The translations under genes were made by a program, and so were the position numbers. A model generated the notes under the pieces. That model saw only the letters and a program-made list of their open reading frames with translations, ran no database searches and was not told the origin of the DNA. Below are positions 54,087-63,452 of a stretch of DNA of 64,000 nt, piece by piece. This stretch comes from Ewingella allii (GTDB lineage: Bacteria; Pseudomonadota; Gammaproteobacteria; Enterobacterales; Enterobacteriaceae). The stretch is taken from positions 248,001 through 312,000 of the forward strand of contig NZ_JAWUDN010000002.1 in the NCBI RefSeq assembly GCF_044430645.1. Direction: 5' to 3'. Within the stretch, counting starts at the first letter, position 1, and every line of letters begins with the position of its first letter.

Positions 54087-55949
54087 ATGAGTCTTGAATT
54101 AGCCAAATACCCGACCTTGGCGCTGGCGGAGAATCCCGAAGAACTCCGTTCGCTTCCTAAAGAGAGCTTGCCAAAGCTTTGCGACGAACTTCGCCAATAC
54201 CTATTGGCCAGCGTCAGCCAGTCCAGCGGGCATTTTGCGTCCGGTTTGGGCACGGTTGAACTGACCGTCGCGATGCACTACGTCTATAACACGCCATTCG
54301 ACAGTCTGGTGTGGGACGTCGGCCATCAGGCCTATCCGCACAAAATCCTGACCGGCCGCCGCGACAGAATTTCCACTATTCGCCAAAAAGATGGCCTGCA
54401 TCCCTTCCCGTGGCGCGGAGAGAGCGAGTTTGACACCCTGTCCGTGGGTCACTCTTCCACCTCGATCAGTGCCGGTTTAGGCATGGCCGTGGCCGCCGAG
54501 CGCGAAGGCAAAGGCCGCCGGACCATCTGTGTGATTGGTGATGGCGCCATCACCGCCGGTATGGCGTTTGAGGCGATGAATCACGCGGGTGATATTAAGT
54601 CAGACATGCTGGTGGTGCTCAACGACAATGAAATGTCGATTTCTGAGAACGTCGGCGCGCTGAATAACCATCTGGCACAGCTGCTCTCCGGCAAGCTTTA
54701 CTCGCGCCTGCGCGAAGGCGGCAAGAAGGTGCTGTCCGGCATTCCTCCAATTAAAGAGCTGGTGCGCCGCACGGAAGAACATCTGAAAGGCATGATGGTG
54801 CCTGGCACTTTGTTCGAAGAGCTGGGCTTTAACTATATCGGCCCGGTTGACGGCCATGACGTGCTGGCGCTGGTGCAGACGCTGAAAAACATGCGCGAGC
54901 TGAAAGGCCCGCAGCTGCTGCACATCATGACCAAGAAAGGTAAAGGCTATGAGCCTGCCGAGAAAGATCCGATCAGCTGGCACGCCGTGCCGAAATTTGA
55001 TCCGCTGTTAGGCACGCTGCCGAAAAGCAAAGAAGGGTTGCCGACTTACTCTAAAGTGTTTGGCGACTGGTTATGTGAAACCGCCGCCAAAGACAGCAAG
55101 CTGATGGCGGTCACTCCGGCGATGCGCGAAGGCTCCGGCATGGTGCGCTTCTCCAAAGAATATCCACAGCAGTATTTCGACGTGGCGATTGCCGAGCAGC
55201 ACGCGGTGACCTTTGCCGCCGGGCTGGCTATCGGCGGCTACAAGCCGATCGTCGCCATCTACTCGACCTTCTTGCAGCGCGCCTACGATCAGGTGATCCA
55301 CGACGTGGCGATTCAAAACCTGCCGGTGCTGTTCGCCATCGACCGTGGCGGTATCGTCGGTGCCGACGGCCAGACCCATCAGGGCGCGTTTGACCTGTCC
55401 TTCCTGCGCTGCATCCCGAACATGGTCATCATGACACCGAGCGATGAGAACGAATGTCGCCAGATGCTGCACACCGGCTACCACTATCAAGAGGGTCCGG
55501 TGGCGGTGCGTTACCCTCGTGGCAACGGAACCGGCGCGGAGTGTACGCCGCTGGCCTCCTTACCGATGGGTAAAGGCATTGTGCGTCGCGAAGGCGAGAA
55601 AATCGCCATCCTAAACTTCGGCACCCTGCTGCCAGAAGCCAACGCCGTGGCCGAAAAGCTGAATGCGACGCTGGTCGATATGCGTTTCGTCAAACCTCTC
55701 GACGAAGCTCTGGTACTCGAGCTGGCTTCCAGCCATGAAGTGCTGGTAACGCTGGAAGAGAACGCCATCATGGGTGGCGCGGGCAGCGGCGTGAATGAGC
55801 TGCTGATGTCCAAACGCCTGATGGTGCCGGTGCTGAATATTGGTTTGCCGGACCACTTCGTCTCTCAAGGCACGCAGGACGAAGTGCGCCGCGACCTTGG
55901 TCTGGATGCCGAAGGCATCGAACGCCAAATCAACGACTGGCTGGCCTAA
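54087..55949 (+). CDS. dxs: 1-deoxy-D-xylulose-5-phosphate synthase
   Basis: TPP enzyme of 620 residues (E. coli 620). His49-region motif VGHQAYPHKILTGRRD, the TPP/Mg motif GDGAITAGMAFEAMNHAG with downstream NDNEMSISENVGALNNHL, and the transketolase pyrimidine domain (IAEQHAVTFAAGLA). It joins pyruvate and glyceraldehyde-3-phosphate to DXP, the entry to isoprenoids, and supplies thiamine and pyridoxal synthesis. 86 nt after ispA. Confidence 0.98.
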   Translation: MSLELAKYPTLALAENPEELRSLPKESLPKLCDELRQYLLASVSQSSGHFASGLGTVELTVAMHYVYNTPFDSLVWDVGHQAYPHKILTGRRDRISTIRQKDGLHPFPWRGESEFDTLSVGHSSTSISAGLGMAVAAEREGKGRRTICVIGDGAITAGMAFEAMNHAGDIKSDMLVVLNDNEMSISENVGALNNHLAQLLSGKLYSRLREGGKKVLSGIPPIKELVRRTEEHLKGMMVPGTLFEELGFNYIGPVDGHDVLALVQTLKNMRELKGPQLLHIMTKKGKGYEPAEKDPISWHAVPKFDPLLGTLPKSKEGLPTYSKVFGDWLCETAAKDSKLMAVTPAMREGSGMVRFSKEYPQQYFDVAIAEQHAVTFAAGLAIGGYKPIVAIYSTFLQRAYDQVIHDVAIQNLPVLFAIDRGGIVGADGQTHQGAFDLSFLRCIPNMVIMTPSDENECRQMLHTGYHYQEGPVAVRYPRGNGTGAECTPLASLPMGKGIVRREGEKIAILNFGTLLPEANAVAEKLNATLVDMRFVKPLDEALVLELASSHEVLVTLEENAIMGGAGSGVNELLMSKRLMVPVLNIGLPDHFVSQGTQDEVRRDLGLDAEGIERQINDWLA

Positions 55950-55961
55950 CCGCCGCCGCAT

Positions 55962-55992
55962 CTCCCCTCTTTAGCTATTTTAAAGAGGGGAG
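55962..55992 (+). terminator. Terminator-like hairpin after dxs
   Basis: CTCCCCTCTTTA-GCTATTT-TAAAGAGGGGAG, perfect 12-bp arms. The sequence after it is only mildly T-rich (CTTCACACTT). Confidence 0.7.
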
Positions 55993-56106
55993 CTTCACAC
56001 TTACTCCCGCCGTTATCCTGCTCTCCGCCCTGCCTGAACTACACTTATAGCGTGCTATGAATCTGCACGGGTTGTTCTTGAATAAAAACAACAAGCAGGA
56101 GGAATG

Positions 56107-57081
56107 ATGCAACGCATTACACTAGGAAAAACCGATCTTGAGGTGTCACGCCTGTGTTTGGGCTGTATGACCTTTGGCGAGCCGGACCGCGGCTCTCACG
56201 CCTGGACTCTGCCCGAAGAGAGCAGCCGCCCTATCATTAAGCAGGCGCTGGACGCCGGAATTAATTTCTTCGATACCTCCAATAACTACTCCGATGGCAG
56301 TAGCGAAGAAATTATTGGCCGCGCGCTGAAAGAGTACGCCCGGCGTGAAGACGTGGTGGTCGCCACCAAGGTCTACAATGCCGTCACCGGCCTCAAGCCG
56401 GGGCTGTCTCGCGCTTCAATTCTGCAATCCATTGATGACAGCCTGCGGCGCTTGGGCATGGAGTACGTGGACCTGCTACAAATCCATCGCTGGGACTATG
56501 AGACGCCCATTGAAGAGACGCTGGAAGCACTGAATGACGTGGTGAAAGCAGGCAAGGCGCGCTACATCGGCGCGTCTTCCATGCATGCCCGGCAATTCAA
56601 ACTAGCATTGGAGCTGTCGGCGAAAAACGGCTGGGCGTCGTTTGTCTCGATGCAGGATCAGTACAATCTGATCCAGCGCGAAGAGGAAAATGACATGCAC
56701 CCGCTCTGCGTGCAGGAGAATATCGCCGTCCTGCCGTGGAGCCCGCTGGCGCGAGGCAAACTGACGCGGCCTTGGGGCGAAACCACGGCGCGATCGGTTT
56801 CCGATGAAGTCAGCCAAAAGCTGTATGACGCCACGGATGCTGTTGATGCCAAAGTTGCCGAGCGTCTGGAGAAAGTGGCTGAGGACCACGGCGTGCCGCG
56901 GGCGCAAATTGCCTTGGCGTGGCTGTTGGCCAAGCCTGCGGTTACTGCGCCAATCATCGGTGCCTCGCGCCCTGCCCACCTTGAAGACGCTATTGCGGCG
57001 CTGCAAGTGAAGCTATCGATAGAAGAGATTGCCGAGCTGGAGATGGCCTATCAGCCGCATGAGGCGACGGGCTATAAATAA
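56107..57081 (+). CDS. yajO: Aldo-keto reductase YajO
   Basis: AKR of 324 residues with the NADPH-barrel pattern GGMTF-like CLGCMTFGEPDRGSHAW, DTSNNYSDGSSEEIIG, the HRWDYETPIEETLEALNDVV block and APIIGASRPAHLEDA. E. coli YajO can make DXP from ribulose 5-phosphate and acts as an aldehyde reductase; its place after dxs fits. The ATG at 56107 (MQRITLGKTDLEVSR) aligns with E. coli; AGGAGG is at 56097-56102, and 56104 is also possible. Confidence 0.94.
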   Translation: MQRITLGKTDLEVSRLCLGCMTFGEPDRGSHAWTLPEESSRPIIKQALDAGINFFDTSNNYSDGSSEEIIGRALKEYARREDVVVATKVYNAVTGLKPGLSRASILQSIDDSLRRLGMEYVDLLQIHRWDYETPIEETLEALNDVVKAGKARYIGASSMHARQFKLALELSAKNGWASFVSMQDQYNLIQREEENDMHPLCVQENIAVLPWSPLARGKLTRPWGETTARSVSDEVSQKLYDATDAVDAKVAERLEKVAEDHGVPRAQIALAWLLAKPAVTAPIIGASRPAHLEDAIAALQVKLSIEEIAELEMAYQPHEATGYK

Positions 57082-57103
57082 TCGCGGTAAGCGGAAGGCA
57101 TAA

Positions 57104-57139
57104 AAAAGGCGCTGAAGCCAGAAGCTCAGCGCCTTTTCA
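57104..57139. terminator. Bidirectional terminator between yajO and pgpA
   Basis: AAAAGGCGCTGA / TCAGCGCCTTTT, perfect 12-bp arms with 10-nt loop. Confidence 0.9.
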
Positions 57140-57153
57140 CATTTCAAGTCGGC

Positions 57154-57714
57154 TTAAAACAGGCCAATCGGCCAGTGGTGCCCAACCAAATAGATAATGC
57201 CTGCGGCAAAAATCCCGGCGATAACATCATCAATCATGATACCCATGCCGCCGTGAACATTGCGGTCGAACCAGCGGATAGGCCACGGCTTCCAGATATC
57301 CAGAATGCGGAACACCACAAAACCGCCGACGACCCACTGCCAATCGTTGACTGGCAGCGCCATCAGCGTGATCCACATGCCGACAAACTCATCCCACACG
57401 ATGCTGCCGTGATCGTGAACCTGCATGTCTCTGGCCGTTTGGCGGCAGAGGTAAACCCCGATACAGATGCTGAACATCACCACCAGCGAGTAAAGCTGCC
57501 ACGGCAGGTAGGTCAGTACGATCCAGAAAGGGATCGCGGCAATCGAACCGGCAGTGCCCGGCCCGTAAGGGAAAAGCCCGCTACCAAAGCCTGTAGCCAG
57601 CAAGTGCCACGGGTTGCGCAGATTGAGGCGCTTTTTCGCGGCGGCCATATCGCGTTTATGATCGCCGGTTTTACCTTTGTAGTTCTCAGGTCGCTTTTTA
57701 TGACTAACGGTCAC
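57154..57714 (-). CDS. pgpA: Phosphatidylglycerophosphatase A
   Basis: Membrane phosphatase of 186 residues (E. coli 172) with NPWHLLATGFGSGLFPYGPG, HDHGSIVWDEFVGMWITLMA and RWFDRNVHGGMGIMIDDVIA, the PgpA hallmarks. It dephosphorylates PGP to phosphatidylglycerol. The GTG at 57714 overlaps the thiL stop as GTGA (57711-57714), which I take as start. The N-terminal 20 or so residues are charged and less conserved, so an ATG at 57648 is possible. Confidence 0.93.
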   Translation of the reverse strand: MTVSHKKRPENYKGKTGDHKRDMAAAKKRLNLRNPWHLLATGFGSGLFPYGPGTAGSIAAIPFWIVLTYLPWQLYSLVVMFSICIGVYLCRQTARDMQVHDHGSIVWDEFVGMWITLMALPVNDWQWVVGGFVVFRILDIWKPWPIRWFDRNVHGGMGIMIDDVIAGIFAAGIIYLVGHHWPIGLF

Positions 57715-58697
57715 ACAATAACTCCTGCTGAAAAGTGATCAAACCCCTGCCAGTCAAGCTCCACCGGCTCGCCTGAACGCAAGAAGGTGATGCCTTCAGA
57801 CAGCGGAGCCATCTGCCCGACGCAGGTAAAATCAACGCCCAGATGGCTGAGAGCCACGTCCAGTGCGCCACGGTTGATTTCGGGAACGGTAAAGCAAAGC
57901 TCATAGTCTTCGCCGCCGGTCAGTGCCCATTTCAGCGCCCGATCGCCATCCACGCTGCCCAGAAGTGCTTCTGACAACGGCAGCGCGTCTAAGTCGATAC
58001 GCGCGCCGCAGCCGCTGGCCGACAACACGTGTTTAAGGTCTGAGATCAGGCCGTCTGAGATATCAATCGCCGCGGTGGCTAAACCACGCAGTGCCTGACC
58101 CTGCAAAATACGCGGCGTCGGGCGAAGGTGGCGTTGCAGCAGAGTGTCGCGATGCTCTGCATTGTCTACGGTCAGCTGATCCAGCAGCAGGGCCAGGCCT
58201 GCCGCGCTGTCGCCCAGCGAGCCGGTAACGAAGATCCAGTCACCGACGCCGGCACCGCTGCGTGTTAATGCGCGATCCATAGGAATCAGCCCCTGAATGG
58301 TCAGGGTCATGCTTAATGGGCCACGGGTGGTATCGCCGCCAATCAGTTGCATACCGTAGTAATTGAGCTGATCAAACAGGCTATCGCTAAAGGCTTCCAG
58401 CCATTCGGTGTTCACTTCCGGCAGGGTCAATGCCAGCGATACCCACGCCGGATCGGCACCCATGGCGGCTAAATCACTGAGATTCACTGCCAATGCTTTA
58501 TAACCGAGATCGGCAGGATCGATAGTCTTGAGGAAATGAATGCCTTCTACCAGGGTATCGGTACTTACTGCTAATAGCTGCTTTTCAGCGACAGTCAGCA
58601 GAGCGCAGTCATCGCCAATGCCTAACTGGACATCCCGGCGGGCCGTTCTGTACCGGTTGAAGTAGCGAGCTATTAAATCAAATTCGCCGCATGCCAT
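57711..58697 (-). CDS. thiL: Thiamine-monophosphate kinase
   Basis: ThiL of 328 residues (E. coli 325). It makes thiamine diphosphate from thiamine phosphate with ATP. Family blocks: MACGEFDLIARYFNRYRTAR, LGIGDDCALLTV, NLSDLAAMGADPAW, IGGDTTRGPLSMT and GGEDYELCFTVPE. The start at 58697 (MACGEF) matches E. coli; the frame to 58730 is discarded. Its stop overlaps pgpA. Downstream of nusB, 242 nt away. Confidence 0.96.
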   Translation of the reverse strand: MACGEFDLIARYFNRYRTARRDVQLGIGDDCALLTVAEKQLLAVSTDTLVEGIHFLKTIDPADLGYKALAVNLSDLAAMGADPAWVSLALTLPEVNTEWLEAFSDSLFDQLNYYGMQLIGGDTTRGPLSMTLTIQGLIPMDRALTRSGAGVGDWIFVTGSLGDSAAGLALLLDQLTVDNAEHRDTLLQRHLRPTPRILQGQALRGLATAAIDISDGLISDLKHVLSASGCGARIDLDALPLSEALLGSVDGDRALKWALTGGEDYELCFTVPEINRGALDVALSHLGVDFTCVGQMAPLSEGITFLRSGEPVELDWQGFDHFSAGVIV

Positions 58698-58805
58698 AGT
58701 AAAATTCCAGATTGAGTCACCCAATATCATTCGAGCTGGTGCCTAGCTGCGCAAGGAGCAACACCGGCGCGCCTGCCAACTGAATGGTGAGGGAGAAAAA
58801 TGACT

Positions 58806-58823
58806 AAGGCCGGATATCCGGCC
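58806..58823 (-). terminator. Terminator-like palindrome after nusB
   Basis: Perfect 18-bp palindrome AGGCCGGATATCCGGCCT followed on the minus strand by TAGTCATTTTT. Confidence 0.6.
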
Positions 58824-58939
58824 TCAACAGGTTGGTCAACGCCATGGTAAGCGATGTAACTTCACAAAATCTTCAACCAAACTAAAGGCTGTATGACCAA
58901 CATGCATTTATTGTTGTGACTTGTGAACGGGCTGTACTA

Positions 58940-59353
58940 TTACTTTTTGCGGATATGCGGGCCCGCTTTATCCAGTACGCCGTTAACAAATTTGTGGCTA
59001 TCTTCAGCGCCGAAGGTTTTCGCCAGTTCGATCGCTTCGTTAATGGCCACTTTGTAAGGGACGTCCTGACGCTTGCTCAGTTCAAACAGAGCCAGACGCA
59101 GGATTGCTCTTTCCACCTGACCCAATTCGTCGAGCTGGCGAGACAGGTATGGAGCCATCAGCGCATCAAGCTTCTCTGCACTGGTAGCAACACCGGTCAG
59201 CAATTCGCGGAAATAGGTAATGTCGACGTCTTTGACATCCTGCTCGGTCAGGAATTCTAATTCAACATCGGCAATGTCGTTTTTCGACAACTGCCAAGAG
59301 TAAAGCGCCTGTACGGCACATTCACGGGCGCGGCGACGAGCAGCAGGTTTCAC
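58940..59353 (-). CDS. nusB: Transcription antitermination factor NusB
   Basis: NusB of 137 residues (E. coli 139) starting MKPAARRRARECAVQALYSW, all-helical, with VPYKVAINEAIELAKTFG and the conserved KFVNGVLDKAG near the C-terminus. With S10 it binds boxA RNA for rRNA antitermination. It is 20 nt after ribE in the ribD-ribE-nusB operon. Confidence 0.97.
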   Translation of the reverse strand: MKPAARRRARECAVQALYSWQLSKNDIADVELEFLTEQDVKDVDITYFRELLTGVATSAEKLDALMAPYLSRQLDELGQVERAILRLALFELSKRQDVPYKVAINEAIELAKTFGAEDSHKFVNGVLDKAGPHIRKK

Positions 59354-59373
59354 GGATTTCCCCTTAACTAGAT

Positions 59374-59844
59374 TCAGGCCTGGATAGCCTTGATAACATT
59401 AATCATTTCAAGCGCGGTCAGGGCTGCTTCAGCACCTTTATTACCGGCTTTTGTCCCTGCACGTTCGATAGCTTGCTCAATACTTTCGGTAGTCAGCACG
59501 CCGAACGACACTGGGATCTCGCTGTTCAGCGCAACGCTGGCTAAACCAGAGCTACATTCGCCAGCCACGAATTCGAAATGGGCAGTGCCCCCACGGATGA
59601 CGGTACCCAGCGCGATAACAGCGTCATATTTGCCGCTGTTCGCCAGAGCACGAGTGGCCAGTGGCAGCTCATAAGCGCCTGGAACCCACACTACGGTGAT
59701 GTTGTCATCGCTAACCTGACCAATGCGTTTCAAAGCATCAACCGCGCCAGACAGCAGGCTGTCGTTGATGAAATTGTTGAAACGGGCAATAGCGATTGCT
59801 ACGCGCGCGTTCGGCGTGGCTACAACACCTTCGATAACGTTCAT
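59374..59844 (-). CDS. ribE: 6,7-dimethyl-8-ribityllumazine synthase
   Basis: Lumazine synthase of 156 residues (E. coli RibE/RibH 156). Condenses the ribityl pyrimidine with 3,4-dihydroxybutanone phosphate in riboflavin synthesis. Visible motifs: IAIARFNNFINDSLLSGA, VPGAYELPLATRALA, ALGTVIRGGTAHFEFVAGEC. The ATG at 59844 (MNVIEGVVATPNA) follows AGGA; the frame to 59868 is longer than the family. Some call this gene ribH. Confidence 0.96.
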   Translation of the reverse strand: MNVIEGVVATPNARVAIAIARFNNFINDSLLSGAVDALKRIGQVSDDNITVVWVPGAYELPLATRALANSGKYDAVIALGTVIRGGTAHFEFVAGECSSGLASVALNSEIPVSFGVLTTESIEQAIERAGTKAGNKGAEAALTALEMINVIKAIQA

Positions 59845-60046
59845 AGGTTTTCCTTTAAATGGGTTCAAGAGTTCAGCTTTTGACAGCCCCGGCCCAGCCC
59901 AGCCGCAGGGGGGCGGATTCTATCATATTATTACCTTGTCTGGACATGCGATTTATAAACACATTCCGTCAAAAGGCGTGGCAGAGAAGCCGAAGCTTAT
60001 CTGCCCGATATTTTTGCGACGTTTTTACGGCTCGAATACGTGCCGA

Positions 60047-61171
60047 TTAGTACTGAGGTTTCAGGCGCAGACGTAAATCTGCTCCCACCTGACGCACATC
60101 GCTGAGGATGAATTGTGGCGCATCGGACAGGCTTTGCAAGCCGGGGAGCACACAAAGTGCACGTCCGTTTTCACCCAGTAATTTTGGTGCCATGTAGACG
60201 ATCAGCTCATCCACCAGACCGGCCTGCAACAGCGCCCCGGCAAGCTCTGCCCCGGCTTCAACCCATATGCTATTTATCTGTCGCTTGGCCAGTTGCATCA
60301 TCAGCAGCACTAAATCAACCCGGTTATCTCGCCCAGGAACCACCCACTGCTCGGTGGATTCAGGCCAGGTTTGCTCATCGGCGGCAAGGCGGGCCAGCCA
60401 AGTATCGCCCGGCTGATTGACCATTTTGTGCTGTGGCGTCACGCGATTTTGACTGTCGATAACAATGCGCAGCGGCTGACGCAGGGACTCCTGCGGATAA
60501 ATACGCTGAGTGTCGCTATCCAGTTGGTCCCAACGGACGTTGAGTGAAGGGTCGTCCGCCAGCACCGTGGCGCTAGAACTAAGAATGGCCGAGCTTTGAG
60601 CACGAAAACGCTGCACGTCGGCGCGCGCGGCGGCTGAGGTGATCCACTGGCTTTCGCCGGACTCCATCGCCGTGCGACCATCTAAAGATGCCGCCATTTT
60701 AAGCTGCACATAAGGGAAGCCGGTGCGCATACGCTTCAAGAAGCCGAGGTTGATGGCTTCGGCTTCGCTGTGCATCAATCCATGGCTGACTTCAATGCCA
60801 GTTTGTTGCAAACGGTATAAGCCACGCCCGGCGACTTCTGGATTAGGATCTTGCATGGAGGCAACCACACGCGCCACGCCGGCGGCAATCAGCGCGTCGG
60901 CACAGGGAGGCGTGCGGCCGTGGTGGCTACAAGGTTCAAGGGTGACATAAGCCGTGGCGCCTTGGGCTTTTTCACCCGCCATGCGCAGCGCATGAACTTC
61001 GGCGTGTGGCCCACCGGCCTTAATGTGATACCCCTCCCCCACGATTTCGCCATCACGGACGATGACGCAGCCGACGTTTGGATTTGGCGTGGTGGTGAAG
61101 CGGCCGAGTCGCGCCAGCTCAAAGGCGCGAGCCATGTATTTTTCATCTGCATGCAATGATTCTGTGGACAT
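60047..61171 (-). CDS. ribD: Bifunctional riboflavin deaminase/reductase RibD
   Basis: RibD of 374 residues (E. coli 367). N-terminal deaminase (residues about 1-145) with zinc ligands in HAEVHAL and EPCSHHGRTPPC, and C-terminal reductase (about 150-374) with MAASLDGRTAMESGESQWIT and WVEAGAELAGALLQAGLVDE. Two consecutive riboflavin steps. It lies 8 nt after nrdR, the usual nrdR-ribD-ribE order. Confidence 0.97.
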   Translation of the reverse strand: MSTESLHADEKYMARAFELARLGRFTTTPNPNVGCVIVRDGEIVGEGYHIKAGGPHAEVHALRMAGEKAQGATAYVTLEPCSHHGRTPPCADALIAAGVARVVASMQDPNPEVAGRGLYRLQQTGIEVSHGLMHSEAEAINLGFLKRMRTGFPYVQLKMAASLDGRTAMESGESQWITSAAARADVQRFRAQSSAILSSSATVLADDPSLNVRWDQLDSDTQRIYPQESLRQPLRIVIDSQNRVTPQHKMVNQPGDTWLARLAADEQTWPESTEQWVVPGRDNRVDLVLLMMQLAKRQINSIWVEAGAELAGALLQAGLVDELIVYMAPKLLGENGRALCVLPGLQSLSDAPQFILSDVRQVGADLRLRLKPQY

Positions 61172-61179
61172 ATCTATCC

Positions 61180-61629
61180 TTAATCCTGAAGACGGGCGAT
61201 CTCTTCGCCGAACTCGCGGATATCCTCAAAGCTGCGATATACCGAAGCAAAGCGAATGTAGGCGACTTTATCCAGCTTTTTAAGTGCATCCATCACCAGA
61301 TTGCCAATCATTTTGGCAGGGATTTCGCGCTCTCCCGTAGCCCGCAATTGTGACTTAATGTGGCTGATGGCCATTTCAACATCATCTGAGCTTACAGGCC
61401 GTTTTTCCAACGCCTTCAAGATACCGCGGCGCAGTTTGTCTTCATTGAAGGGTTCACGAACGTCATTGCTTTTAATCACGCGGGGCATCACCAGCTCGGC
61501 CACTTCAAAAGTAGTAAAGCGTTCGTGGCAAACCAGACACTGGCGACGGCGGCGAACTTGCGATCCATCGCCAACCAGGCGGGAATCGATGACTTTCGTA
61601 TCAACAGCAGCACAAAATGGGCAATGCAT
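61180..61629 (-). CDS. nrdR: Transcriptional repressor NrdR
   Basis: NrdR of 149 residues (E. coli 149). N-terminal zinc ribbon with C3, C6, C31 and C34 (MHCPFC, CLVCHERFTTFE), then an ATP-cone domain. It represses ribonucleotide reductase genes in response to dATP/ATP. Heads the minus-strand run nrdR-ribD-ribE-nusB. Confidence 0.97.
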   Translation of the reverse strand: MHCPFCAAVDTKVIDSRLVGDGSQVRRRRQCLVCHERFTTFEVAELVMPRVIKSNDVREPFNEDKLRRGILKALEKRPVSSDDVEMAISHIKSQLRATGEREIPAKMIGNLVMDALKKLDKVAYIRFASVYRSFEDIREFGEEIARLQD

Positions 61630-61833
61630 AGCAGTTCCTGATGGCGGTCTTGATGGGGGGTTAGTTTAGCGCGAAGTGGCGCGACAACAAAGGCTGTCGC
61701 TACTTTGGTGCACATCGGGTTAAACTTAACCCCTTGTTTGAGCGGGAGGAGCTGCACGTTTCCCCCTTCACCCTATGATTTTACAGGCTCTGAGCAACTC
61801 GCTCTCAGAGCGCAAGAAAAGGAACTCACCGAC

Positions 61834-62403
61834 ATGACAGGCTATTTTCGCGCAACTTTAGCTGCTTCAGCCCTGCTGGCATTATCAGGTTGTGCCCAAC
61901 AAGACCCACAAGTGACAGAGCTACGATCTGAAGTCGGCCAGTTAAACCAAAAATTACAGCGTCTGACCGATTTAGCCAGCGCGTTGGAGCAGCAAACCCT
62001 GCTCAACCGCCAGTCAACCGATGGCCTGTATATCCTGCCTGCGGCAAAAAGCGCGGCGGTGGTGAAGAGTGATATTGGTGAGTTAAGCGTAATCCTGACC
62101 AATGTTTCTCCAGATGCCAGCGGCGTTCAAGGCCAGCTGCGGATTAAAAGCGTGTCGGGACAGCCACTGCCGCCGTTCACCGCCTCGCTGGACTGGGGAC
62201 AGCTCGACCCAGTCACTGGCAAACCTCTGACCGTGGATATGCAAACGCAAAACATCGCCAGCGTCCCGACCCTGCTGCCAAGCGCGGAGCAGGTTATCGA
62301 CGTGACCTTCCAGAATATTCGCGTCGAAACCCTCGGCTTTGTTCGCCTGCATAATATTCTTGGCCCGGTACAAGCAGTTCAAGAGCCCGCCGCCGCCAAA
62401 TAA
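61834..62403 (+). CDS. yajI: YajI family lipoprotein (DUF3251)
   Basis: Lipoprotein of 189 residues (E. coli YajI 179). Signal MTGYFRATLAASALLALSGC with lipobox LSGC, a short coiled-coil (VTELRSEVGQLNQKLQRLTD, residues 26-45) and a DUF3251 domain with LYILPAAKSAAVVKSDIGEL. Function unknown. Start at the ATG 61834; AAGGA (61818-61822) is 11 nt upstream, longer than ideal. Divergent from nrdR, as in E. coli. Confidence 0.9.
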   Translation: MTGYFRATLAASALLALSGCAQQDPQVTELRSEVGQLNQKLQRLTDLASALEQQTLLNRQSTDGLYILPAAKSAAVVKSDIGELSVILTNVSPDASGVQGQLRIKSVSGQPLPPFTASLDWGQLDPVTGKPLTVDMQTQNIASVPTLLPSAEQVIDVTFQNIRVETLGFVRLHNILGPVQAVQEPAAAK

Positions 62404-62422
62404 CGGCCTTCAGAAAGCATAA

Positions 62423-62450
62423 AAAAAGCCTCGCAATTGCGAGGCTTTTT
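62423..62450. terminator. Bidirectional terminator between yajI and secF
   Basis: Perfect hairpin AAAAAGCCTCGCA/ATTGCGAGGCTTTTT with A- and T-runs on both ends. Confidence 0.92.
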
Positions 62451-62470
62451 CATGGCTGATGCTGAACAGA

Positions 62471-63442
62471 TTAAGGCAGGATCGAAGGCTGATCTGCGCC
62501 CTCTTTCTCAACTTTCTGCTGCAACATGTGTTCGCGTTTCATGCCAAGTTTCAGCGCTAACGCGGATGCCACGTAGATAGATGAAACCGTACCGATTGAT
62601 ACACCGATCAACATGGTCAGTGAGAAGCCTTCCAGCAACGCGCCGCCAAAGATGTAGAGCATCAGAACAACCATCAGCGTAGTCGCTGAGGTCATGATGG
62701 TACGGCTCAGGGTCTGGGTCAGGGACACGTTCATGATTTCGTAAGAGGTACCGCGACGGATCTTGCGGAAGTTCTCACGAATACGGTCCGAAACCACGAT
62801 GGAGTCATTCAGAGAGTAACCAATAACCGACATCAGGGAAGCGATGATGGTCAGGTCAACCTCGATTCTGAACAGTGACAACACGCCCATGGTGATGATG
62901 ACGTCGTGCGCCAACGCGATAACCGCACCCAACGCCAGTCGCCACTCGAAGCGGAAACCAACGTAAATCAGGATACAGATAAGCGCAATCAACAGCGCCA
63001 TCGCACCGGCCTGAGCCAGATCGCTACCTACGCTTGGACCCACGAACTCAATACGTTTTACTGACGCATTTTTGTCGATATCGGCGTTGATAAGTCCGAT
63101 GACTTTGTTACCCAGTTCCTGACCCGCAGTGCCTGACGTTGGCGGCAGACGGACAATAATGTCGCGGCTGCTACCAAAGTTTTGGACCACAGGGTCGGTG
63201 AACCCGGCTTTCTCCATTGATGCACGCATGTCATCAAGGTTAGCGGGTTGATCGAGGCTGATCTCAATTACCGTACCGCCGGTAAAGTCCAGACCCCAGT
63301 TAAACCCGCGAACACCGATGATCGCGATGGAAACGATCAACAACAGACCAGAAATGGCGAAGGCCAAGTTGTCCCAGCGCATAAAGTCGATGACTTTACG
63401 GCCGTAGTTCAGTTGTTCAACAGTATATTGTTGCTGTGCCAC
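62471..63442 (-). CDS. secF: Protein translocase subunit SecF
   Basis: SecF of 323 residues (E. coli 323), six membrane helices. It starts at a GTG (63442), reading VAQQQYTVEQLNYGRK, with GAGGAG 6 nt before; the much longer frame to 63568 would run into secD. Visible motifs: NWGLDFTGGTVIEISL, the periplasmic P1 region, ALAHDVIITMGVLSL, VVSDRIRENFRKIRRG and the C-terminus SILP. With SecD it uses the proton gradient to pull proteins through SecYEG. Confidence 0.97.
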   Translation of the reverse strand: MAQQQYTVEQLNYGRKVIDFMRWDNLAFAISGLLLIVSIAIIGVRGFNWGLDFTGGTVIEISLDQPANLDDMRASMEKAGFTDPVVQNFGSSRDIIVRLPPTSGTAGQELGNKVIGLINADIDKNASVKRIEFVGPSVGSDLAQAGAMALLIALICILIYVGFRFEWRLALGAVIALAHDVIITMGVLSLFRIEVDLTIIASLMSVIGYSLNDSIVVSDRIRENFRKIRRGTSYEIMNVSLTQTLSRTIMTSATTLMVVLMLYIFGGALLEGFSLTMLIGVSIGTVSSIYVASALALKLGMKREHMLQQKVEKEGADQPSILP

Positions 63443-63452
63443 AACGCACTCC